Both the position numbers and the translations under genes were made by a program. A stretch of DNA of 59,424 nt, taken from contig JAEYOY010000061.1 in the NCBI GenBank assembly GCA_023411215.1, positions 1 to 59,424 on the forward strand, read 5' to 3'. Positions 42,065 to 50,062 of this stretch are shown here, piece by piece. Origin of the DNA: Bacillota bacterium (GTDB lineage: Bacteria; Bacillota; Clostridia; Lachnospirales; Lachnospiraceae). The notes under the pieces were generated by a model. That model ran no database searches. It saw only the letters and a list, made by a program, of their open reading frames with translations, and was not told where the DNA came from. Position 1 is the first letter of the stretch, and each line of letters opens with the position of its first letter.

Positions 42065-43420
42065 CTATTCCACTCGCTGCCTGACCTTCTTCCTTGCATA
42101 AAAGAAGCTGGCTACCTGACCGATTCCCGCCAGCGCCCAGGTAACAGGATAGCAGGCAAAAAGCATGATGACGGTGGGAAACCAAGCAAAGAAGGTGACC
42201 AACCATACGATACGCATTAGGCAGGCTCCGACTAAGGTACTGATCATCGGTAATATGGAAAAGCCCATGCCACGGGTCAAACCAGGAAATACATTCATAA
42301 TGCCACAGGTAAAGTATGCTACCATCAAGACATTGATTCGGATTATGCCAAGTCGAATCACTTCAGGATCTGAGGTAAATATGGATAACAAGGGTCTGCT
42401 TAATAACATGGTCAGTCCCCCCACTGCAATCCAGGTTACAAAGATCAATATCGTACTGATCTTTGCTACCTTATCGATCCTGTCATATTTTTTTGCTCCC
42501 ATGTTCTGCCCGGTGAAGGTTATTGCCGTATTATAGTAAGCATTCATGGAAGTAGCGACAAATCCCTCGATATTACTTGCCGCAGAGCTGGCTGCCACCA
42601 TGGCTGAACCAAAGGAATTGACGGCTGATTGAATCAATACATTGGATATGGAGAACAGAAGACCCTGCAGTCCAGCCGGTAGACCAATTCGAACAATCTG
42701 CTTCAACTTTCTCCGGTCAATGTGCAAACCTTTAAGAGTCAGACGAATCGCTTCCTCCTTATTACGGATAAGACATAAAAGCACAAGGAGCATCGACAGA
42801 TACTGGGAGATTACCGTTGCCCAAGCTACGCCATCCACACTCATATGCAGTACAAGGACAAAATAAAGGTTCAGTATAACGTTTACAATACCGGATATCA
42901 GCAAATAGTACATCGGTCGACGGCTGTCGCCGACAGCACGCAGTATCGCAGCACTAAAGTTGTATACCATACTTGCAGGAAGACCCAAGAAATAAATCCT
43001 CATATAGAGAGCTGATAAATCAATGATATCCATTGGAGTACCCATCATAATTAACAGTGGGTTGCATAAAAAAAGTCCCAACGCCATCACAAGAATACCA
43101 GCAATGATACTTATGGCAATCGAAGTATGCACCGACTTGTTGACTGCATCCGGCCGTCCTGCACCACAGTCCTGAGCCACAATGACACTGGTCCCCACCG
43201 AGAGCCCCATGAATAAGTTCACAATCAGGTTGATGATTGAACCGGTTGCACCGACTGCTGCCAAGGCCTCCTTACCAGAGAATCTTCCGACTACAACCAT
43301 ATCTGCCGCATTAAACATCAACTGAAGAATATTCATTGCCATAATAGGTAAAGAAAAAAGAACCATTTTACCAAATATAGGGCCGTTACACATGTCCTTA
43401 TCCCGATTCTTAAATATCAT
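42065..43420 (-). CDS. MATE-family multidrug/metabolite efflux transporter
   Basis: The best start is the ATG at 43420, eight bases after GGAAG; longer in-frame starts lack a site. This gives 451 residues with twelve hydrophobic segments in two MatE halves: FGKMVLFSLPIMAMNILQLM and FNAADMVVVGRFSGKEALAA mark the first, VRIGLPAGLQGLLFSISNVL the second. These transporters use Na+ or H+ gradients to expel cationic compounds. An AraC-type regulator gene lies 124 bp upstream on the same strand and may control it. Confidence 0.9.
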   Translation of the reverse strand: MIFKNRDKDMCNGPIFGKMVLFSLPIMAMNILQLMFNAADMVVVGRFSGKEALAAVGATGSIINLIVNLFMGLSVGTSVIVAQDCGAGRPDAVNKSVHTSIAISIIAGILVMALGLFLCNPLLIMMGTPMDIIDLSALYMRIYFLGLPASMVYNFSAAILRAVGDSRRPMYYLLISGIVNVILNLYFVLVLHMSVDGVAWATVISQYLSMLLVLLCLIRNKEEAIRLTLKGLHIDRRKLKQIVRIGLPAGLQGLLFSISNVLIQSAVNSFGSAMVAASSAASNIEGFVATSMNAYYNTAITFTGQNMGAKKYDRIDKVAKISTILIFVTWIAVGGLTMLLSRPLLSIFTSDPEVIRLGIIRINVLMVAYFTCGIMNVFPGLTRGMGFSILPMISTLVGACLMRIVWLVTFFAWFPTVIMLFACYPVTWALAGIGQVASFFYARKKVRQRVE

Positions 43421-43544
43421 TTTCATCGCTTCCTTTGTTTTATGTCGATTTTTCGTCGAAAATAGTAAACATATTAACCTTACCATATTCTCTCAATGAT
43501 TTCTACCTTTTTAGCAAAACAGTATCTTCTGAAGCAAAGAATGA

Positions 43545-44318
43545 TTACTTGGGTGCTTCATTACTGTCGTCACCTCTACTGATTTCAGTCTCCCTAAAAC
43601 AATGCTCCTGATATCTTTTGGGCGTCATACCGACGCGTCTTTTGAACACCTCAATGAAATAGCTCTGTGTCGGGAATGCCAGAATTGAAGCAATCTGAGC
43701 AGGAGTATAATCAGAGTATTTCAGCATATTCTGTGCAGTTTCTATCTTACGTTTCTGTATATACATACTGACTGAGGTGCCTGTCTCCTTCTTAAAAAGC
43801 TTGGATAGATAGCTTGGATGTAATCCAGTATAATCAGCCAGCATTACAACTGTTATTCTCGTGTTAAGATTTTTATAAATGTAATCAATACATTTTACAA
43901 TTGGCTTTGAATTAATATTATCCTTTTTCAAAGCATTCATTCTTTTTGTATAGTCTATTGTCATTATACTATGAAGACGTGATATTTGATCTATGGCCGT
44001 GCATTGATCTGCCTGCTGAATGTAAAAATCACTGAGCCTGTAAGCTGCTTCATGTTCCATTCCTCCTTCAATACAATACCTTGCAACCATAGCAACGGTT
44101 ATAATGAAATGATACCGAATATTACGCAGAGGGTTCTCCGATAATTGACCAAGTCCTATTTTGTCTGTGAACGCATTTTCACTCAGCTTCGTCACCTTAC
44201 CGATATCCCCTGATTTTACAGATACATAGAAATCAAATTCAGGACCATAGGGTGCGTGTATAATGTTGTCTTCTCGCATAATGAATTCTTTATAATTCCA
44301 TTCCTTATTGATATCCAC
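43545..44318 (-). CDS. AraC-family transcriptional regulator
   Basis: A 257-residue regulator with the double helix-turn-helix at the C-terminus: VVMLADYTGLHPSYLSKLFK then YTPAQIASILAFPTQSYFIE and FKRRVGMTPKRYQEH. The N-terminal 130 residues are a helical domain without a cupin signature, so the ligand is unclear. The start is a GTG; GGGGATTAGT precedes it. It reads toward the MATE gene and is probably its activator. Confidence 0.85.
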   Translation of the reverse strand: MDINKEWNYKEFIMREDNIIHAPYGPEFDFYVSVKSGDIGKVTKLSENAFTDKIGLGQLSENPLRNIRYHFIITVAMVARYCIEGGMEHEAAYRLSDFYIQQADQCTAIDQISRLHSIMTIDYTKRMNALKKDNINSKPIVKCIDYIYKNLNTRITVVMLADYTGLHPSYLSKLFKKETGTSVSMYIQKRKIETAQNMLKYSDYTPAQIASILAFPTQSYFIEVFKRRVGMTPKRYQEHCFRETEISRGDDSNEAPK

Positions 44319-44426
44319 ACTAATCCCCTATTCTGTTGTAAATTCGTATTTGAGAGACAGTACCAATTTAATGAAGAATATGTATATGCTAATTGGATCT
44401 CCCATACTATTTATTATGTCATGATT

Positions 44427-44456
44427 TTGATAAAATTACAATCATATTGATATACT
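44427..44456 (+). promoter_or_regulatory. candidate promoter of the GH16 gene
   Basis: TTGATA (44427-44432), an 18-bp spacer and TATACT (44451-44456), leaving a leader of about 165 bp before the GH16 ATG. I see no riboswitch or gene in the 44319-44629 gap. Confidence 0.4.
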
Positions 44457-44629
44457 AGGTCTATCATAAATCATATGATAATGTTAAACATAGGTATGAA
44501 AAATAAATCAATTTACCAGTTACATAAAGGCATCCATCGGCGAATAGTTATGCTCCCATTCTTGATCAACTAATCAACTTATTATAATGAATGTATGGAT
44601 TTACGCTTCTCATCAGAAAGGAGATTAAA

Positions 44630-46084
44630 ATGAAAAAGGAGTTAAGAAGAGGATTGTGTAGTTTTTGTGGAGTAGTTATGCTGCTTGGCGCTTTTGCAGG
44701 CTGCAACAAGGAGGAAGAAATGATACCATCAGAAAAATCAGTAGAAACTAAAATAGCGAGTACACCCATACCAACGATACCGCCAACAAAACCTGCACAA
44801 TTGCAACAGGATACTATCCCGGAGCTTGATGGATATTCCTTATTGTGGAATGATGAATTCAACACGGAAAGCTTGAATACTGACATCTGGAATTACGAGC
44901 CTCATGAACCAGGCTGGACCAATAATGAATTGCAAGAATATACAACTTCAACGGATAATGTCTTTATTAAGGATGGAAGCCTGATAATTAAGGCAATTAA
45001 GACTACAGACGCTGCAGGAAAGGACCACTACACCTCGGGTAAAATCACAACTCAGAATAAGCAGGATTTCACCTATGGTAAAATTGTCGTGAGTGCGAAA
45101 GTACCAAGAGGCCAAGGTCTATGGCCTGCTATCTGGATGATGCCGAAGGTTCAGGAATTTTACGGTGAGTGGCCAAAATGCGGTGAGATTGATATTCTCG
45201 AAGTTCTGGGCAATCAGGTCGATACCGCTTATGGAACCATTCATTATGGTGAACCTCACGCGCAGCAACAGGGCACCTATGTATTAAAAGACGGTACCTT
45301 TGCCGATGACTTTCATGAATTTTCTGTTGATTGGGAACCGGGTGAAATGCGTTTTTATATTGATGGTAATCTTTATTTGACGGTGAATGATTGGTTTACA
45401 GCCGTGGATGGAGAAGAGGAAAAGCCCTATCCTGCACCATTTAACCAACCTTTTTTTGTACAGCTTAACCTTGCTGTAGGTGGGAACTGGCCGGGGAATC
45501 CGGATGAAACAACAGACTTTGATAATGCCGAATTTGAAGTGGATTATGTCAGGGTATATCAAAAACAAAAATATGATCTAAACGTCCAAAAACCGGTGAC
45601 ATTATTAGTAGAACCGGAACCGGGTGCAAATTATATCCATAACGGAGATTTCTCCATAGCCGAAGATCTAACCGACGATACCGACTGGAAGTTCTTATTA
45701 GCGCAAGGCGGAGAAGGTGCTGCTGAAATCAAAGATGGATGGATTAGAATAATATCACAAAACGCCGGAGCTGTTGACTATTCTGTTCAACTTGTGCACC
45801 CAATGCTTGCAATGAAGAAGGGATGCAAATATAAAGTTACCTTTGACGCTTATGCATCAGAAAAAAGAGATATTATTGTATGTGTATCCGCACCCAATAA
45901 TGGATGGATTCGTTACTTAGCAGATACCACACTAACACTCTCAACGGATGTGCAGACCTATACCTATACCTTTGATATGACCTCAAAGGATGACCCAAAT
46001 GGCAGACTTGAGTTCAATCTTGGCAATAGGGGCTCAATCGCTGATGTTAATATCACAAATGTACGAGTGGAAAAAATTCAGTAA
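44630..46084 (+). CDS. GH16 endo-beta-glucanase (laminarinase-like) lipoprotein with C-terminal CBM
   Basis: The start at 44630 has CAGAAAGGAGATTAAA before it; the 5' extension to 44591 is not used. The 484-residue product has a lipoprotein signal with lipobox FAGC (Cys25), a Pro/Thr linker, and a GH16 domain (about 65-320) with the catalytic motif GEIDILE (Glu186, Asp188, Glu191) and the usual RGQGLWPAIWMMP. The C-terminal part (about 330-484), from NYIHNGDFSIAED to NITNVRVEK, is a CBM4/9-type sugar-binding domain. It would cut beta-1,3- or mixed-linkage glucans at the cell surface. Monocistronic. Confidence 0.92.
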   Translation: MKKELRRGLCSFCGVVMLLGAFAGCNKEEEMIPSEKSVETKIASTPIPTIPPTKPAQLQQDTIPELDGYSLLWNDEFNTESLNTDIWNYEPHEPGWTNNELQEYTTSTDNVFIKDGSLIIKAIKTTDAAGKDHYTSGKITTQNKQDFTYGKIVVSAKVPRGQGLWPAIWMMPKVQEFYGEWPKCGEIDILEVLGNQVDTAYGTIHYGEPHAQQQGTYVLKDGTFADDFHEFSVDWEPGEMRFYIDGNLYLTVNDWFTAVDGEEEKPYPAPFNQPFFVQLNLAVGGNWPGNPDETTDFDNAEFEVDYVRVYQKQKYDLNVQKPVTLLVEPEPGANYIHNGDFSIAEDLTDDTDWKFLLAQGGEGAAEIKDGWIRIISQNAGAVDYSVQLVHPMLAMKKGCKYKVTFDAYASEKRDIIVCVSAPNNGWIRYLADTTLTLSTDVQTYTYTFDMTSKDDPNGRLEFNLGNRGSIADVNITNVRVEKIQ

Positions 46085-46109
46085 ATATTGAGTTCTTCCC
46101 GTTATCCAC

Positions 46110-46183
46110 TTAAGTGAAAAGGAAGTATGGTCCTTGTTATCTAAGACTATACTTCCTTTTTGATTATGTAATACATATAAGTT
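46110..46183. repeat. dispersed ~70-bp hairpin element, copy 2 (also terminator of the GH16 gene)
   Basis: AAAAGGAAGTAT (46117-46128) and ATACTTCCTTTT (46149-46160) form a 12-bp stem followed by TTGATT, giving a terminator for the GH16 gene. The flanking GTAATACATATAAGT matches copy 1 at 19400-19467. Confidence 0.7.
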
Positions 46184-46353
46184 ATAAGCGTTTCATCCAC
46201 ATAATAGAGCTGAACCATAATCCCGGAACTATTACTTTTATAATAGGTCCCATTACCTTCCGAATTTACTTCCATAATGTCTACGGTATAGTCCTTTTTG
46301 ATCTCATCAAGATAATCTAAAAGTCTTCCTACTCCACCTGTTCGAGGCTTCGC
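46147..46353 (-). pseudogene. coding relic downstream of the first GH36 gene
   Basis: The minus strand gives about 68 codons of coding-like sequence (GGVGRLLDYLDEIKKDYTVD, then IMEVNSEGNGTYYKSN and VQLYYVDETLITYMYYI) ending at a TAG inside the hairpin. An in-frame TAA lies immediately upstream, and a different frame before it looks more coding (KSTKTEPKRSLEQ), which suggests a frameshift. No start codon or site is present. Family unknown. The plus-strand ORF here is its shadow. Confidence 0.45.
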
Positions 46354-46414
46354 TTAGGCTCTGTTTTTGTACTTTTTATCGCCTTTACTTTAAATAGTAT
46401 GAGAGATCTTCGAC

Positions 46415-48520
46415 TTATCTCGACCCCAAATACAGAGCAACCGCTCTCCAATTACCCTTCGAACGGTAAATCAGTTTTCCATCTTCTAGGATTACATCAC
46501 AATCGGTATCCGAATACACTTCCTTGATCTCATAATGATATCCTTCGGGAATTGTTATGACTAAATCCTTCTCCATGTTACCTTGGAATAGGTGATATAA
46601 GGCATATGCGTCACCTTGATCACCAATACGAAGAAGGCCTTGCCAACCCTTAGGATTGCGATAGCTCTTGATTTCATTTCCGTAATAAAGCGTATAACCG
46701 TCCTTGATGATTGGTGCAATTCGCTTATAAAAAGCGATACCTCGGTCAATTGCATTCCATTGATCGGAAGATAATTCGGTCACATCTCCGGACAGACACA
46801 TTCTTCCGAGAAATGTATTAATGATGGAATAGGTAATTCTCTGTATACTGTCTTCTTTTCGGATTACTGCCCAGATCTGGCTTTGTCTCGGAAGTATGGT
46901 CCTATGAAGATTCGCTGCAATAATCGGTATTTCCGGACATTCGTGGGCGTCGGAAAAGGATGCCATACTCGATACGCCCATCATCTTTGATTCCAGTCTA
47001 TGTCCACCGGACGCACAGTTCTCAATAATAATTCCCGGAATCTCCTGCTTGATTGTCTTAATAAACGCAAAGGCTGCCTCCATGTTCTGCCTGAGGCCCT
47101 CTCCTAAGGACTCCGCACCATCACAACCAATTCCGATCGTATCATTATAATCAATCTTTATGTATTCAAATTGATACTTTTTGAGAGTACCAATCACCTT
47201 ATCTTTCAGATAGTTAATTACCCAAGGATCTCTCATATCCCAAAATCGCCTGTTTGCTGTAGTCAGCGTTAACCCATCACGCTTCAACAAATGCTCCTCT
47301 TTATTGTAAGCTTTTGCTGCAGAGCCCACATTTTCTATCTCAAACCAGATTCCCGGCTTCAATCCCGTGGCTTTAATTGCCTCTACGGTTTTATCCAACC
47401 CATCAGGAAATAGATCACTAGAGACGTTATAATCTCCCATTGAGCTGTACCAGGGAATTCCTTCTTCCTTATACCATCCACAGTCAATGACAAAATAATC
47501 AAAGCCTTTTCCCTTAATTGCTTCCAGTATACCACTGATGTTTTCATGAGACGGACACCCCCAGGTAGTACAATATTCATTGAATATCACAGGCAGGCTT
47601 TGCTCACTTTCCGGCCCCTGATCCAGAACCTCCTTCAGGCAGGAGGTCATTCTCTGTGAAATCCGGTCGCACCCTCCACCTTTGCACACAGAAAGAATTG
47701 CCTCCGGAGTGATAAACAGTTCACCCGGATGGATTTCCTTCATCCAGTGGCCGAATTCCCGGTCAGCGATTCCTCCTGAGATAGAGATACCATCATCCAT
47801 ACGATAGATTTCCATCTGCCAGGATGCATTATGTGCTAGCATTGCACCCCAGAAGACATCATTTTCACTGTCCTCCAGGATAAGATTAGGAAAATACCCG
47901 CTCACAGGCATAGAGCCCACCTGTCCAAATCGTTCTGAGCGCACCGCATGCCCTGACCAGGAGGGTTCCAGCTGTAATTCCTCTATGGTCTTGGTTTCCA
48001 GCCTTCCTTCCATGCTCCATACACTACGGAAACGGTGTACTTTCATCCTCTCATGTCCGTCCCCAGCGAGGAACGGCGAGATTCCACCCAAAGAGAAGCT
48101 TGATATCATCTCCAGCTTTACCGTCTGATTGCTTTGATTCTGAAAGGTATTATATACTTCTAGGTATTTATTGCCTGTACTCCAGATTAGATAATGCTTT
48201 GCCTCATAGCCCCTATGATCCGATAAGGTTGTGCAGATCTCCACCTTATTGTTATTACGGATCACATCTTGCTCCTTATATCGAAACCCAGTGACCGACT
48301 CCCCCCCTCTCATGGTTTTTCCGCCGGCATATCCCCCGGGATAGGTATCTCCTATCAGCTTAAGCTGTAGGAGCGAGTCGACTTTCTGATTTTTCTTTTC
48401 CCATTCCGTAGATTTTTCAGACTCCGGTACGACCACAAGTTCGACATTACCGGTGTCACTATCGATATAATATTCACATCTCATATCACCTAATATATGT
48501 CTCTTTAATAAAGTAACCAT
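46415..48520 (-). CDS. GH36 alpha-galactosidase, divergent clade
   Basis: The start is the ATG at 48520 with AGGAGAGATAGGAAG before it; the frame is open for 100 more codons by chance. This 701-residue cytosolic enzyme has an N-terminal beta-supersandwich (to about 300), then the barrel with IFNEYCTTWGCPSHENI, FVIDCGWY, and catalytic candidates Asp457 in YIKIDYND and Asp524 in SFSDAHE. ENCASGGHR replaces the usual GCSGGGGR. It therefore differs from the canonical enzyme at 52.6 kb and may prefer other alpha-galactosides. Just upstream is the tail of a lost sugar permease gene. Confidence 0.87.
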   Translation of the reverse strand: MVTLLKRHILGDMRCEYYIDSDTGNVELVVVPESEKSTEWEKKNQKVDSLLQLKLIGDTYPGGYAGGKTMRGGESVTGFRYKEQDVIRNNNKVEICTTLSDHRGYEAKHYLIWSTGNKYLEVYNTFQNQSNQTVKLEMISSFSLGGISPFLAGDGHERMKVHRFRSVWSMEGRLETKTIEELQLEPSWSGHAVRSERFGQVGSMPVSGYFPNLILEDSENDVFWGAMLAHNASWQMEIYRMDDGISISGGIADREFGHWMKEIHPGELFITPEAILSVCKGGGCDRISQRMTSCLKEVLDQGPESEQSLPVIFNEYCTTWGCPSHENISGILEAIKGKGFDYFVIDCGWYKEEGIPWYSSMGDYNVSSDLFPDGLDKTVEAIKATGLKPGIWFEIENVGSAAKAYNKEEHLLKRDGLTLTTANRRFWDMRDPWVINYLKDKVIGTLKKYQFEYIKIDYNDTIGIGCDGAESLGEGLRQNMEAAFAFIKTIKQEIPGIIIENCASGGHRLESKMMGVSSMASFSDAHECPEIPIIAANLHRTILPRQSQIWAVIRKEDSIQRITYSIINTFLGRMCLSGDVTELSSDQWNAIDRGIAFYKRIAPIIKDGYTLYYGNEIKSYRNPKGWQGLLRIGDQGDAYALYHLFQGNMEKDLVITIPEGYHYEIKEVYSDTDCDVILEDGKLIYRSKGNWRAVALYLGSR

Positions 48521-48639
48521 CTTCCTATCTCTCCTCTCATCTTTACTACACCAACTGTTATACCTTTCGTGAAATATTGTTGTATACTGATGAATTGGAT
48601 GGCAATCGGTAAAACCGATAATACGAGAGCAGCCATCGC
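48505..48639 (-). pseudogene. C-terminal relic of a CUT1 (MalG-like) sugar permease
   Basis: In a frame offset from the GH36 gene the minus strand reads MAALVLSVLPIAIQFISIQQ then YFTKGITVGVVK, which matches the conserved C-terminus of MalG-type permeases (compare QKYFVDGLAGAVKS at 5.8 kb). The frame continues over the GH36 start and stops at 48505; a TAA at 48640-48642 closes it upstream. All other transport genes are missing, so an ABC importer operon that once preceded this GH36 gene was deleted. Confidence 0.72.
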
Positions 48640-48748
48640 TTATGTCCTTCTTATCGCTGTACATATTATAACACTGATCACCATGTAAAAGGAAGGTATT
48701 TGCATATTTATTCAATTGCGTTATAATTAATACCAATGTATAATAAAG

Positions 48749-48791
48749 CTCCGATTGCATATGCAAGCTTGCTCGTGATATGCGATCGGAG
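48749..48791. other. inverted repeat upstream of azlC
   Basis: CTCCGATTGCATAT (48749-48762) pairs imperfectly with ATATGCGATCGGAG (48778-48791), in the 5' region of the azlCD operon. It has no T-run and no T-box features, so it may be a leader structure or operator. The 48640-48852 gap holds no other gene. Confidence 0.5.
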
Positions 48792-48852
48792 TCAAAGATC
48801 ATGAATGACTTTATACTCATGATATAATTTTTAAGGAGTTGAAAGACATACG

Positions 48853-49584
48853 ATGAATTGCTTTAATAAAAATGAATTCCATCACGGCCTAAAGCGAGGT
48901 TTGCCTATTGCAATGGGATATATCCCCGTTTCCTTTACCTTTGGCTTAATGGCTGTCTCCGGCAAGCTGCCTGTCTGGATGGCTGTTTTTATATCCCTTA
49001 CCAATTTAACCTCTGCCGGGCAATTTGCAGGAACGAATCTGATTATTAATAGCGCCGGCTTTCTGGAAATCACACTGACTACCTTTGTCATTAATATGCG
49101 ATATATGCTAATGTCCCTTTCACTAACGCAACGCTTTGATAAATCGATGCCTTTATTGAAACGGATGATCGTAGCTTATGGTATTACGGATGAGGTTTTC
49201 TCCGTTGCTTCGATGGAAGGTGGCTGCCTCACCTACCCCTTTCTTCTAGGATTAATAACCGGACCGGTGATTGGCTGGTCCTCTGGAACTTTACTTGGAG
49301 CTTTGATAAGTACTTCTCTTCCGGAGAGCTTAAGTAGTACAATGGGAATTGCACTGTATGCCATGTTTATTGCAATTATTATTCCCCCCGCAAAAAAGTC
49401 CAAATCAGTTACAACAATTGTTATTCTTTCTGTAGTAATAACCTGTCTTCTTAAGTTTATTCCCATCTTTCATGCGATCTCCTCCGGTTTTCGTGTGATC
49501 ATCGCGACCATCCTTGGAGCAGGTATAGGTGCTTGGCTGTTTCCAATTCGTGATAATAATAATCAGAGAGGAGAGGAAGTATGA
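48853..49584 (+). CDS. azlC: AzlC-family branched-chain amino acid exporter subunit
   Basis: A 243-residue membrane protein with AzlC features: GLPIAMGYIPVSFTFGLMAV, TSAGQFAGTNLII, ITLTTFVINMRYMLMSLSLT and EVFSVASMEG. With AzlD it exports branched-chain amino acids or toxic analogues such as azaleucine. The gene overlaps azlD by four bases (ATGA), so the two are translationally coupled. AAGGAG lies 14 bases before the ATG, rather far. Confidence 0.92.
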   Translation: MNCFNKNEFHHGLKRGLPIAMGYIPVSFTFGLMAVSGKLPVWMAVFISLTNLTSAGQFAGTNLIINSAGFLEITLTTFVINMRYMLMSLSLTQRFDKSMPLLKRMIVAYGITDEVFSVASMEGGCLTYPFLLGLITGPVIGWSSGTLLGALISTSLPESLSSTMGIALYAMFIAIIIPPAKKSKSVTTIVILSVVITCLLKFIPIFHAISSGFRVIIATILGAGIGAWLFPIRDNNNQRGEEV

Positions 49585-49889
49585 AATTAGAGAACGCCTT
49601 TCTTGCCGTAATCCTCATGGCGCTGGTTACCTATATACCAAGGGTACTGCCAATCGCTATCTTTCGCAAGGAGATTAAGTCTGTCTATATCAAATCTTTT
49701 CTTCAGTATGTGCCCTTTGCCGTTTTAGGTGCTCTCACCTTCCCGGATATTTTTTCTTCAACCGGTAGTCCTATAACGGCGGTTTTAGGTACATTGATGG
49801 CACTATATCTTTCATACCGCGAGAAAAGTCTTGTGGTTGTTGCCCTTGGTTCCATCCTTACCGTATATCTCTCGGGACTTATTCTATAA
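49581..49889 (+). CDS. azlD: AzlD-family branched-chain amino acid exporter subunit
   Basis: A 102-residue protein with three to four hydrophobic segments and AzlD features TYIPRVLPIAIF, LQYVPFAVLGALTFPDIF and VVVALGSILTVYLSGLIL. It is the small partner of AzlC. Its ATG overlaps the azlC stop; GAGAGGAGAGGAAGT precedes it. Confidence 0.92.
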   Translation: MKLENAFLAVILMALVTYIPRVLPIAIFRKEIKSVYIKSFLQYVPFAVLGALTFPDIFSSTGSPITAVLGTLMALYLSYREKSLVVVALGSILTVYLSGLIL

Positions 49890-49920
49890 TCATTTTCTTC
49901 CGATTACGGTATGAAATTAA

Positions 49921-49949
49921 TTGATATTTGTCAAATAAAATGTTATGCT
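49921..49949 (+). promoter_or_regulatory. candidate promoter of the ABC-F gene
   Basis: TTGATA (49921-49926), 17 bp, TATGCT (49944-49949). About 100 bp of leader follow, with a 10-codon ORF (MKNYFIIKNQ) that lacks a binding site; leader-based attenuation is known for ABC-F genes but is not evident here. Confidence 0.5.
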
Positions 49950-50062
49950 ACCTCAGTAAATGAAGAATTATTTCATTATAAAAAATCAATAAATATGCAA
50001 CCATGTGAAGATGATATATAGTAGTGAGTAGGCTATTTTTAGAGATAAAGCGAGGTAACAAT

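Noticed and set aside
46114..46320. Plus-strand 68-codon ORF after the GH16 gene
   Set aside because: It spans the GH16 terminator and is the complement of the more protein-like minus-strand relic.
48640..48852. T-box or amino-acid riboswitch in front of azlC
   Set aside because: The T-box sequence and antiterminator are absent; only a simple imperfect dyad is present.
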